Position numbers and translations under genes: made by a program. The notes below the pieces were generated by a model that searched no databases, was not told where the DNA came from, and was given only the letters and a program-made list of their open reading frames with translations. This document shows positions 10,601 to 21,163 of a DNA stretch of 38,074 nucleotides, piece after piece. The stretch comes from Ochromonas danica (taxonomy: Eukaryota > Sar > Chrysophyceae > Chromulinales > Chromulinaceae), in contig VKHL01000217.1 in NCBI GenBank assembly GCA_015146655.1, forward strand, positions 1-38,074, given 5' to 3'. Numbering within the stretch: the first letter of the stretch is position 1; every line of letters starts with the position of its first letter.

Positions 10601-12254
10601 TTAACAGCTTCTCAAAACCAGAAGCAACCTCTGCAGAAGAAGAGAGTGTAATCAAATCTTGATCTCCTCTGACAGATCCCATTACCTCCCCCATCAAAGA
10701 AGACAAGCTTCTCCTACTACGATCTGGTACACGACGCAAGATCATTTGCATAGCTGTCATGGCCCAAGCAAACACATCTGATGCATAGCTTGAGCCTTTT
10801 CCTTCTATTACCTCTGGGGCCATAAAGGACGATGTTCCTCCAATCATCGTGCTTTCCTTCTTCTCACACGAATGCTGCTTGGCCAGACCGAAGTCACACA
10901 ACTTCACATGCAAATTATGAAACACCAACAGGTTATCTGCCTTCACATCTCTGTGCTTCACTTCGTGCTCATGGATGAAGGACAAGGCACCTATTGCATC
11001 GTTCAGCCACCCTAATACCAGCCGAAAGGACAAGATTGGAAACCTCTCATGATCTTCGAGCAGGGACAATAAACACCCATAAGGAGCCAACTCCAACACC
11101 ATACTAATATTCTGATGCTCGTCCTTGAAGTAACCATAGCAAGACACTATGGTGGGATGAGGCCCAAGATACCCACCCATCAGCAACACTTCATTCTCCA
11201 CAGCAGCTATGTCCCTCTGAGTCATTGCAGTGGTTGATCCGCGAAGTGAGAAGAAGGACTTAACGGCCACTTGCTTGTTTTGGTACAGCGCTACATAGAC
11301 TTCGCCAAACCCTCCCGCACCCAACTTGACGCCACCTTCAATAACACGTACCTTACCAGACGGAATCAGTAACTTCTTCAACAGCTTTCCGCGATACTGT
11401 TCCTCCGCTTTCGTCAACGCCTGATCTTCCAACAGCTTCTTCATCATCACATTCACTTCATTCACTTTTTCCAATATCACTTCTCCTGTCTGCCTGGCCG
11501 CCATCACTTCTTCCCTTACTCGAACAACCTCTTCATAATGCTTGTCCATCTTCGCAGCCAATGCCTCATTGCTGGCGTTCAGACTTTTTTCCAATCCAAT
11601 GAGATCCCCCAGAGACAAGGGGGCCTGACTCTCCACCTTCTGCTGTAGGGCCTTAATCTCCTTCAAAATGGCAGAGTTACCTTCTCCAACGTCTTCTCTC
11701 AACCCCTCCAACAACTCCTTCAACTTACCAGAATCTCTCTTCAATGCCCACACTCCCCCAATCAGATCATCACTATGAGCATTCAACTCATTGTGCAAGG
11801 CAACCATCTCTTCTCGTCGCTTATCCTCGGCTGACATTGTCAAGCAAATATTCAATGTCGAAGCACACTGGTCGATCCGCTGATGGAAGTCACTCAAGCT
11901 CTCTGCCACAGTCTGACGACCCAAGACCTTCTTCGTCAGTCTCAACAAGAAGGACTCGTTTGGGTCTTCTTTCAAGGTGATCTCCTTCACAAATTCACGG
12001 ATCTCAGTCAACAAGGTCAGCAAGGACTGGATGGACATCTCCAGAGAGGCATTATCAGGGAATCGATCTTTCCCTGCCCATTCTTGAAGCCAACTGTCAA
12101 AAATACGGACTCGATCACACAGCAGTAGACAAGCTTCTTGATTGTCATTCAATTGTTCGCGAAGGGTGTAGATGTCGTTGATGATTTTAATTAATTCGAT
12201 TCCTGTACTGATCTTAGCCACTATTTCGAGGCCGTCATTTACCATGGTCAACAT
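7602..12254 (-). CDS. MLKL-like kinase with SAM-like domain and ankyrin repeats, copy B (11 exons, complete)
   Basis: Exons: 12254-10455, 10387-9719, 9591-9496, 9382-9281, 9051-8935, 8861-8757, 8572-8456, 8325-8212, 8142-8029, 7867-7766, 7688-7602; all introns are phase 0 and GT-AG, giving 1140 residues. Residues 1-150 are a helical domain with the residue pattern of the HeLo/MLKL four-helix bundle; 150-300 are coiled coil; about 305-570 are a protein kinase with GAGGFGEVY (G312), VAVK, HRDVKADN, DFGLAK and APE, so it looks catalytically able, unlike animal MLKL. Exon 2 holds a Glu-rich run and a SAM-like helical domain (VNGSYLNGVTEVEHLHEIG). Exons 3-10 each code one ankyrin repeat of 32-39 residues; exon 11 codes a closing half-repeat (SPLDIVAGEMRQRL) and stop. 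The start was set by alignment with copies A and C; the frame is open 34 more codons upstream, but that part is Lys-rich and not shared. The exon 2 acceptor (CATCAG) was chosen because it keeps the frame; a nearer AG would not. A signalling or cell-death role is inferred from architecture only. Confidence 0.87.
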
Positions 12255-12803
12255 GATTCTTCTCAAAAAAGATAATTTCTCTTTGCAATTTTTCTTCACG
12301 TTTTCTCTCTGTTTGACTTTTTTCTTTGAGGTCTTTAAGGAGATTTCTGTGAGCAAGTCAACCTCTAGATACGATTACTAAACCGTTCTGTGAGTTGATG
12401 GCAAAGAAGAGGCAGGAGATCTTTTGTTTGTGAAGAGTGCAAGAGCATCAAGCGATCCGGCGCTTGGGTTGAAATACATTCTTCCCATCTCCGCTCGCAT
12501 TCAAGCACATTTCCTTGATTTCTTCCCAAAGGCGGAAGGGAGAGACGCGTGGCTTTGTTCTGTCACTTCAAGTCACACGTTCATGTATCAATAAAACGCG
12601 TTTTATCCCGAAAATCGCGTTATACGAAAATCCCGAAATACGAAAGGCTGGTGACACACTACATACCCTCGCAACACAATAATAGTGAACTTAACAATTG
12701 AGTCATATTGGTATTTGCGTGGGAGGTGATGAATGGAATGGATGAAACAAAAAACAGAAAATAGTCAAATAATAATAATAATAATAATAAAAGACTGTGA
12801 AAG
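12255..12803. promoter_or_regulatory. Divergent promoter region between kinase B and the FKBP-CS gene
   Basis: The 549-bp gap must hold promoters for both genes. Two ACGCGT hexamers lie at 12545-12550 and 12596-12601, the second inside the palindrome AAAACGCGTTTT. Next to it are repeated CCCGAAAAT / CCCGAAATAC motifs (12607-12650). ACGCGT is the MluI cell-cycle box of fungi, and TTTCSCGC-type sites bind E2F; whether they act so here is inference. A short AAT repeat lies at 12769-12790. Confidence 0.4.
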
Positions 12804-14492
12804 ATGTGGTTTAGTTTCAGTTTCTGTCTCTTTATTGCTCTTTTACCAATGAATTCTTCATTTAAATGGTTCACAGTGTGGAAGAGATCTTTCCCTCTTT
12901 CAGTCCCTCCTCTCACACACTACCACTACCACTACCACTACCACCACCCTCACTACTGCACTACCTTGCCCTCTGATTCTTCTAGTACACCTCCTACTAG
13001 TCCTACACCCAGCACTACCCCCTCTACCACTACCTCGACCACTACCACTACTACCCCTTCTCCTTTCCCCCTACTACCTGACATCTATGAAGATCTCTCT
13101 CCTAATAAAGATCAATCACTTCTTAAATACAAACTAAGAATAGGAAAAGGTAAAAATGGTTATCCACTACAACATGATGAGGTAGAGATTGGTTATCGTA
13201 TCTACGGTAGGAACCATTCCTTACTCTTCGATTCCATGGAATACGAGATGGAAAATAAGGAATTCTTTCGTTGTCATCTTAATATGCAACCAAGTGAGAT
13301 ATTACCAGGTTGGGAAATAGCATTAAAGACTATGTTTGAAGGTGAGAAGTCAATGTATTATCTTGCTTCTCAACATGCCTTTGGTCCAGCAGGGGGATTA
13401 CCCCCTTTTATACGTGCTGATGAAGATGTCTATTGTGAGTTAACATTACATAAGATCATTCCTTCCTTAGCTAGACAATATGGTACAGTGAGAGAAGGAG
13501 AAGATATTAAACAAGAGTTAGTGAATCAGATTATGAGAGGTGAGATTCGTTTAGATGGTCCTGAAGATAGTGAAGGTAATGGTAATGGTAATGGTAGTGG
13601 GAAAGAAGAGATTGATGTGGATGATCTTATTGATAATGAAGATGACGAGGATGACCATGACCATGATGATGGTAATGGTAAGGGTAGATCTATGAAGGAA
13701 GAGACTCTGGTAGGTGAAGTAGTATCAACACCACAGTACCACCAACAGGAGGAGGAGGAGGAGGAGTATAGAGAGGGTCAAACCTTCTCCAAAGGCTTTA
13801 TTCCCACTGCTCCTACCTCATCCTCATCTGACACTGCTGACTACTCATCCTCTACTATACCAAGTGATGACACTAACACTGACACTGACGCTGTCTCAAC
13901 TAGCAGTGGTAGTGGTAACAGTGGTAACAGTGGTAACAGTGGTAGTAATGCTAAGAATAAGAGAGAAGCGAAATTCTTCGATCCTACTCGACACAGAGAA
14001 GACCCTAACCTCACTATCAATGGGGAAGGAGCTGGTCATGATTGGGAGGAAGGTAGAGGCTATCTTGAAGTACACATTGCACTACCTATAGGAGTGACTA
14101 GCAAGCATCACTTCACTGTCAAACTACTTCCTAATGAGATCGTCATTCGACGACGAGAAGAGGAAGGGAAGGAAGGAGAAGGAGAAGGAGAGGTTATCCT
14201 ATCTGGACCTTTGCATGGTCGAATTGTTCCTTCTGAATGTAGTTGGGCAGTAGAGGATGGTGAGAAGCAGCAGGTGGGAGAGGAAGGGATAGGGAAAGTT
14301 CTAGTACTTCACTTAGAGAAGGCACATGGTCATCGTGATATATGGGCGACTGTGTTTAGTCGATCTTATCTGAGGAAGAAGGCGAAAGAAGAGAAGAAGA
14401 GGTTAGAGTCTACACTACAACAAGGTCAAGGAGATGAAGGAGGTATCAAGAAGGAAGAAGAAGATGATGATGAAGAAGAGGAGGAGGAGTAG
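12804..14492 (+). CDS. FKBP-type peptidyl-prolyl isomerase domain fused to a CS (p23/NudC-like) domain
   Basis: Single exon, 562 residues. The N-terminus (MWFSFSFCLFIALLP) is hydrophobic and could be a signal peptide, or with the second Met at 12849 a basic-hydrophobic targeting sequence; then comes a His/Tyr, Ser/Thr linker. Residues about 100-210 match the FKBP fold: basic-Gly turn, DEVEIGYRIYG, LLFDSMEYE, then ILPGWEIALKTMFEGEKS and a closing strand CELTLHKI. A long acidic, Asn/Gly/Ser linker follows. Residues about 415-530 match a CS domain: GYLEVHIALPIG, LSGPLHGRIVPSECSW, VLVLHLEKAHGHRDIW. The C-terminus is Lys/Glu-rich and acidic. The role is probably protein folding or co-chaperone work; CS domains often bind HSP90. 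Several usual FKBP active-site aromatics cannot be confirmed by eye, so isomerase activity is open. Confidence 0.82.
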   Translation: MWFSFSFCLFIALLPMNSSFKWFTVWKRSFPLSVPPLTHYHYHYHYHHPHYCTTLPSDSSSTPPTSPTPSTTPSTTTSTTTTTTPSPFPLLPDIYEDLSPNKDQSLLKYKLRIGKGKNGYPLQHDEVEIGYRIYGRNHSLLFDSMEYEMENKEFFRCHLNMQPSEILPGWEIALKTMFEGEKSMYYLASQHAFGPAGGLPPFIRADEDVYCELTLHKIIPSLARQYGTVREGEDIKQELVNQIMRGEIRLDGPEDSEGNGNGNGSGKEEIDVDDLIDNEDDEDDHDHDDGNGKGRSMKEETLVGEVVSTPQYHQQEEEEEEYREGQTFSKGFIPTAPTSSSSDTADYSSSTIPSDDTNTDTDAVSTSSGSGNSGNSGNSGSNAKNKREAKFFDPTRHREDPNLTINGEGAGHDWEEGRGYLEVHIALPIGVTSKHHFTVKLLPNEIVIRRREEEGKEGEGEGEVILSGPLHGRIVPSECSWAVEDGEKQQVGEEGIGKVLVLHLEKAHGHRDIWATVFSRSYLRKKAKEEKKRLESTLQQGQGDEGGIKKEEEDDDEEEEEE

Positions 14493-14674
14493 TTAGGAAG
14501 ATGTTTATGACTCCATCATTACATCATTACATTGTAATGCTCTAAATGATTGTAGTCTATATGATGATTACACACGTCTTATGTTGCCATTCTGTTAATT
14601 TCTAGTGAGGTACACCACCAGAGGTAGATTGAAATAGTTACACCATCACCACCACCACCATCTCCACCACCAAT

Positions 14675-14709
<35 letters not shown>

Positions 14710-15309
14710 GATGCTACACAAAGTTGTTGTTTGGAAAGCGTTTAACATGTCTAATACTAGCACTATAGCTATCTACAGTAATAAGACAGCAGCAGGAGGC
14801 TGTACTGTACTGTAGTAGTCTATTGGTACATTTACTGTATGGAGTATGGTCTGCTGTCTGTACTGTACAGTGAGGAAGATGACATGTCAACAATAGACTA
14901 CTAGTGTTGTTGTACAGCATAATTGAATGAAGTAAAGGTAGTACTCGGTACAGTCTGTAGCATCTACTCTTGGTATAGAAAGGGGAGGACCATATCCACA
15001 GGTTTCTCTCTATCAGGCATTCTAGAGGATGATGAAAGATCTCTTGTGAACAAGATGATGTGCAAATGTAGAAGTGTTTTACATCTCTATTTTTGATGTT
15101 TCGTTGCTACAATTGGCTGCCAAAAGTATGACAACTTATACTGGACGTGTAGAAAGAAAATGTCAACCAAACCTCTTTGACGTCTTTAGACATGCATGTT
15201 GGAATTCTAATTTAAATCAGTTTACTAACTCTAAGCTCTGACTGCAACAACAATGATCTTGTACATAGTGCAAACAATGACGAGCATTCTACTGTAGATC
15301 ACTTTCTTT
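14493..15309. other. Gap between convergent FKBP-CS and SAC3 genes
   Basis: No gene seen. It holds an AAC trinucleotide run (about 14670-14709) and a zone at 14780-14895 rich in TACTGTAC-type short palindromes. Both neighbours end here, so it should contain two sets of 3' processing signals. Confidence 0.45.
14670..14709. repeat. AAC trinucleotide microsatellite
   Basis: About 13 uninterrupted AAC units in the intergenic gap, preceded by an ACC-rich stretch. Confidence 0.85.
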
Positions 15310-18300
15310 CTAGGGAGAGGAAAGCAAGTGCTGGTAGCGTCGCTTTTCCTCTTGAAGCTCTTGCAAGAGGAACGACAATGACCTCCTCCTCCCACCGGCA
15401 CTATCCTTCGACCCCGTCGCGTTCTTTTCCTCTGACTGGACAGGCGAAGGGCGGGAAGAAGGATATGTTAGAGTGTTGAAATAGGTAGAAGTAGGCTGTG
15501 AAGGTGACGCGAGTGACGAGTCGCGATCGTCACTCCCAGTCACGAGAGATTTCTTGATTCCTGATGTTTGCTTGACATGCGACAGGTTGTCACTGACTAC
15601 AGGTATCTCACATCCTCGAAGAATCTCATTATGAAGGCGGAGGAGCATCTGCTCGACACCCTCTCGCTCTTCCACGGCCAGTTCATACCAGCTCTTTCTC
15701 TTCCTTGCACTCCTCTCATCATCTTCACCCTCCTCCCTTTCATGATAATCCACGCTTTTCTCTCCCGGTGTAGCTGTCTCTGCAATGAGATGATTGCTGA
15801 AAGTGCTTTCTCGACTCCTTTTCCTCGCCTCGTTGTTATCAGCAGCAACTACTGGTGACAACGCAGTTTCGCTTGTATTGTTATTTTGTATTGAAAGAAT
15901 ATTGTTGCTACCAATCGCAGCTCCAATTAGGGTTCGGGATGACGAGCCTGCAGCCAACAATCTCCTGCACCAAGTGCTATCTGGACAATAGAAGAAGAGT
16001 ACGCTCCTCCTCGGACGACCATCAATTGCTGGAAGCTTGGCCGCAAGAATGGAAAGGATTCGCCTATTGAGTACCTCAAGGAACTCTGAAAGGAAGTATC
16101 GCTCGATCTCCAATGCTATCTTGTCGCCAACAACACAGTGGTTGTTACTTTGTGCATAGTTATAGATAGCAGGAAGGAGACTGTCAAACAGCAGAGATTC
16201 AAATGATAACCTCGAATCAACCAGTGCATTAGAATTGACGGATGCGAATCTGTCATCTGCATTTCGTGCAACTAGCAAAAGTCCCTCAATCCATTCCTCC
16301 ACAGAAGAGGCTGAGGTGGAGGTAGATGCTTCTCTATCTTCCTCGACAAGGGGTAGACAACTCGCCAAAGCCTCACAAATATCTTCTGAACATGTTATGC
16401 TATATCCAATGCACTTCTTCACCTGGTCCAAGTCTTTCCTTACTGAATGAGGTGTCGATGCGAGTTTGCTACTATAACAACTACTAGAACATCCACTATT
16501 CAACCCTGTAATATGCCCGATTTTATCCAGCTCTTGATATGCTCTCCAATCATAGACTAAACGATCCAATGCTGATTGATCAGGACAGAGGTGAAGCAGG
16601 AGAGACAGACCGTTGGATAGCGCATGCATCGTCTCTTTGACCACACTCTGAGCAATCCTGAGCCGATCTGGAAGTTGTTGGAAAAGAAGCGAGATTACCA
16701 GATGATACAGCTGATAATTCAGCTGACCATTTCTCTCTATTTGTCTCTCCCCTATCCATCGAGTTACTGCCAAATCTTGCGATTGTTGCTGGTGGTTCTC
16801 AGAAACTTCGCTCAAAAGCAATTGACTGACCAAGTCATCAGCGGATATATCTCCAAGAAGTATCTTTTGCCGTGTTGAAGGACAAGAGGTAACACTACGA
16901 TGTGTGAGATATAGCAACATCTGCTGAGTAGCACGTCCAATATCAGCATAAGAGGAAGGCGACGTCGGTGGAGATAAGATAGTAATTGCACTTATCGTCA
17001 TTCTCTCCCACCACCTGTTAGGTACTCTAATATCTCTCCGCTTCACGGCTTCATCAACACCTTTCAACCAACGTATCACCCATTTGTCCCTTCTGTTCAA
17101 GTTGGTATTCGGTGTCACTCCGGGCCAAAGCAACTTATCACCTGGAACAAACCATGTCGTCGCACCGCTCATTTTTTCCTGTTGGTCAGAGCTGCGGAGA
17201 AAAACCAGTCCCAGTGGCTGACGGTTGCGGAATGCATGCAGAATTTTGTCAATACAAACACCATCAATAATATCTCCGCCGCCTGTAATCGAAATACAGC
17301 ATAACACAATCTGAAAGTCTTCTTGTCTAAGAGGATATGGAGAGGATTGTTGATCATTCATTTCTCGTAATTTATTATGATGATCATACTCAAAGGTATA
17401 CCAATGGACATTTCTGCCAACTTCTTGATTACCAGTTTTAAGAGCTGGCAGTTGCTCATGATATTGACCTAATAAATAAACCTCGCCTTGTTGAGTTATT
17501 GGGTCTCCCAGTTCGCACAGAAAACGGCTCTGAATCTGAGTCTCATTATCTTTGGAGATTGAAGAATCCTCACCTCTTCCTGAAAGAAAGGCACATCGTG
17601 AAGCAAAGAAAGCTCTGAAGAAAACAACTTCATTACCATCTTCTGGATAATAAACAAATCTACGGCTATTTGTAGAAGCAACAGGAGATACGGGAGGAAT
17701 TAATAAGATAGTAACAACAACATCGCCTTGATGCCCAGTCTTTTCCATACCATCTCGATAGATTGGACTCACAATCCTTCTGAGGTTTTGATAGTCGATG
17801 GGCGGTTGCTGATTATTCGGAGGGATGGAAGAAGAGATGTAGAAGCTATCTAATGGAGATAACATTGCCTGATAGCGCGCAGAAGAGTTGGGCAGTAGGC
17901 AGGTTATTGTCTGGTGAAGTGCGCCTAGCTCTCCCCATGCCTTCAAGAACTCGCGTTGTTCTCCAAGAGACCACCCCTGATGACTTGAGTCATCAAATGA
18001 AGAGGAGCGGGCATACAGAAAACGCGGTATTTGCTTCTGTTGTATGGCTATCCAACTCTTCATTCGAGTTTCTTCTTGTCGCCTTCTAGTGAAACTGCAA
18101 ATATTTGTATCCTCAATAAGGGCAGTGCTTACTTTTCGCTTCCTACTGTCCTGATTTTCATGTTCGGATTTTTGATACATGGCTAAAAACACCTTTTCAT
18201 TATCAGATCGCTGACGAAAGCATGAAATCCACGCTCTCCATGCTCTCTTCATAGGCAATCGTGCTTTCTCCCGATGGGCAGCCAGCCACGATACAAAGAT

Positions 18301-21022
18301 CTTACGCTGTTTTATTAAGTTGTGCTGACCACTCACCACCTCACTAAGTGCTGACAAAAGACCGTCTTGGATGGCAGTGTGCACAGGGTAACAGGAAGAC
18401 AGGGCAGCATGAGGAGAGGAAACTTCAGCAGCAGCTGGAATGGTAGGAGTCGAAATGGGAAGAGATGGGTTTAAAGGGGAGGATGAAGCAAGCTTGAGCG
18501 GACTGGCCGGAGTAGAGGAAACAATAATAGGATGTATCAAATCTCTGCTGTCAGTGGAAGGATTAATTACCTTTGGAGGCTGATACTTTTGAATGGTCTC
18601 TGACGGAGTCTTGAAACTTTCAGATTGAGTCTTTGCAAATGACATAGAAGCATTGTTACCGAAAGAGGATGGGCTGGTGAAGGAAAGGGCAGTGGAAGTA
18701 GGAACAGGAGGAGAAAGAGCGGAGAAGGCACTTGGAGCAGGGATAGGAGCGGCTTTGCTTGCAACAGGTTTACCAAATAGATTATCTCCAGAGCTGCTCG
18801 CAAACGAGCCAGCATCATCAGCAGAAGTCGAAAAGAATGGAGCTGGGACTAGAGAACCTCTGCTACCATTCACATTAGGGACCGAAGCAGAGGGATCCGA
18901 CGGATCATTTCCACGCCGACCAGAAGACAGCTGTTTTGATGCTAGAAGTGAGGAACTATTACTTCGTTTGCTGTCATTCCCTATTCCACTCTCTTTTACT
19001 ACAGGGGTTGGTGGGGATTGAGTGGTACCGATAGGAATAGTTGGAGTGGAAGCAGAGGTTGCGGCAAAGGGCCAAACAGGAGCATTTGGGTTGAGAGAAG
19101 ATGCATTTGCGGTACCAAGAGATTGGGCAACTTGCCGAACAGGAGGTATCTTTGAAGATAAAGCAGCAGCAATTGTGGCTGGAGGTGGAGGTGTAGTCGG
19201 CGGAGGAGGGTTCTTCTTCGCGGAGAGGAACTTAGGTAATGAAATACGCTTCTTCACAGCTTTTTTATCATCTTCGAAGCTCTCAACACTATCCATCGTG
19301 CCACTCGTACCTAGACTATGAGATGAGCTAATGTTGGAGTTGGCACCAAACAAGGGAGGAAAGTTGCATAGAGAAGCTGAACCACGACAGATATCCTGGA
19401 TTGTCCATTGGTGCTGATCCGCAGAAGATTGACCCTTCACCATATCAATATGATAAACCATTCGCAATGCTGATGGCAGATCATCCACTGAAAGATCAGA
19501 GCCATCGAAATAGACCAAACCATCCTGTTCCTCATCTTCATTACCAGTATCGTCATTATCAACTACAACATTCAACCCACATTGAGAAAGAAATGACACT
19601 GCTTCACTACGTGACTCAAATAGGAATACCTCCTGTAGATAAGATAAAGATAACCAACTACCACTTGCAGAAGAGGAGGTAGAAGGGAAGTACATCGCCT
19701 TCGTCATCCGACGCAAACCCAATAACCGCATCTCTGACACATAGCGATGCATCAATGCTGCCTGCAAGATGTTCGCCTTCTTCTTCAATAGCTGGAAGAA
19801 CTGCATGTAGTTCCCCGTGCGAATCGATAGCCACACCTGCTTTGCGAACTGCACCTCAGAACTGCCCAATACACAAGCTGGCAGACGAGCCAAATGCTTG
19901 GCTACCTCTCCTTGGTTACCCACCTGGAAGAGCAAGAAGTACCCCACAAACTCACCACAGTGAGGCCATCTCTGTAACAGATCGGATCCTCCTGTTCCAA
20001 CACCACTGCCATGAGAAGGGGAGGAAGAAGAATCATCCGAGACAACTTGTTGGAAATAGAAGGCTTGCAGGGTCTTCAGGATGTTGTTGAGCTGCTCTCC
20101 ATTTTGTTGTCCATGGCCTGCCACGAAGTCCTCTGACATCACAAAACACAAACAATCACAATCAACACATACACAACAACATAAGAGCGTGGTATACATT
20201 ACACAACATTACTACCATCAGCAGCAGCAACAAACAACCTCTACATCAATACCACACAGACAGGCAGACAGTCACTCACCTACTGACTTCATGCGATGCT
20301 CCATCAACACAAACCACCGAGCCATGCGCTCATGACATTCCACCCAGATTGCTGTCAGAGGCAAAGCTGATTGCTGCAAGGTGAAGTCTTTCGCTATCAT
20401 ACGATAACGATCCCAGATGAACAAATAGACGAACAGCGCTCCTTCTCCTCCTCCATTTCCATTGCCAACACTCTTATTAACATTGGAGTCTTCTCCCTTT
20501 CCTTCGCCATCATCCCCTCCTCCTCCTCCACTACCAGGAACAATCTTATTAGTAGAAGGTGTCCTAACTGTGGTCATGGTAGTGGTAGTAGTGATGGAGG
20601 AGGAGTCAGTGGCTTGGGACATGATCTCTTCTTCCATGTAAGTGATGGTGCGCAACAAGGTCTCAGGGGTGCGGAGACTCTCTGCGATGCGCAGCTCATG
20701 GTCAGCGGAAGAGCGCTGAAACTTCTTTATCATCGTATCTTTCAGTTTGCTGAGATCTTTCACATCTATATTGGAAGGAAGTTCTAACTTATGAAGATCA
20801 TTTTCATTTATTCTTTTCAGTCTTTCACTTTCAGGACACATATCCTGACATAGTCCCACCACCTGAACACAGTCAGTCAGTCAGTCAGTCAGTCAGTGAG
20901 TCAATTGATATAAGCGATAGTAGTATACAACAAAAATTGAAATAAATTAAGTGAAAAATATTCAAAGAATAGATCGTTACTACCTTTCTAGAGGAGGAAT
21001 TATCCTCATAGTCAGCATCCAT
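15310..21022 (-). CDS. SAC3: Long SAC3/GANP-family mRNA export protein
   Basis: Exons 21022-20984 (13 codons), 20862-20280 and 20132-15310; frame kept over GT-AG introns, 1814 residues, close to animal GANP in size. The family signature VVGLCQDMCPE straddles the first intron, so the tiny first exon is well supported. The SAC3 helical domain follows (DHELRIAESLRTPETLLRTI; YLFIWDRYRMIAKDFTLQQ; FVGYFLLFQVGNQGEVAKHL; TKAMYF), with a Gly/Asp-rich insertion in the middle. Residues about 500-850 are Pro/Ser-rich with FG-type motifs (LFGKP, SSFGN), as in nuclear-pore-binding regions. A Lys/Arg/Trp helix (MKRAWRAWISCFRQR) resembles the SAC3 CID helix that carries Cdc31 and Sus1 in TREX-2. The C-terminal half fits the MCM3AP/GANP C-terminal region in position, less surely in sequence. 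SAC3 scaffolds the TREX-2 complex at the pore. Positions 19624-20745 match the neighbouring gene at 21359-22480. The first intron holds CAGT repeats. Confidence 0.86.
19624..20745. repeat. Inverted repeat 2, left arm (inside long SAC3 gene)
   Basis: These 1122 bp equal 21359-22480 read on the other strand. Translations of the two arms agree in several frames on both strands and the lengths are equal, so identity is at or near 100%, including the 147-bp intron. Similarity drops at once outside the arms, which are 613 bp apart. Confidence 0.93.
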
Positions 21023-21163
21023 TCCAATATTATCCAATTTAATTGATTATTGGTTCGGTCCTCTTCTTTTTGCCATACCACAAGAAACACGAAAGAATAA
21101 ACGCGTTCATTATCTTAAGGCGAATTAACTTAAGATGAATTAACTTAAGACGAATAAATATGG
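21023..21163. promoter_or_regulatory. Bidirectional promoter of the SAC3 pair, with three 15-bp tandem repeats
   Basis: Only 141 bp separate the two start codons. Three 15-bp units of the form CTTAAGRYGAATWAA lie at 21114-21128, 21129-21143 and 21144-21158, ending two bases before the first ATG of the short SAC3 gene. An ACGCGT hexamer lies at 21101-21106, the same motif as in the promoter at 12255-12803. Shared control of both genes is likely from the geometry. Confidence 0.5.

Noticed and set aside
14780-14895. TACTGTAC-rich zone as a structured RNA
   Set aside because: Short palindromes only; no long paired stem and no resemblance to tRNA, snRNA or snoRNA boxes.
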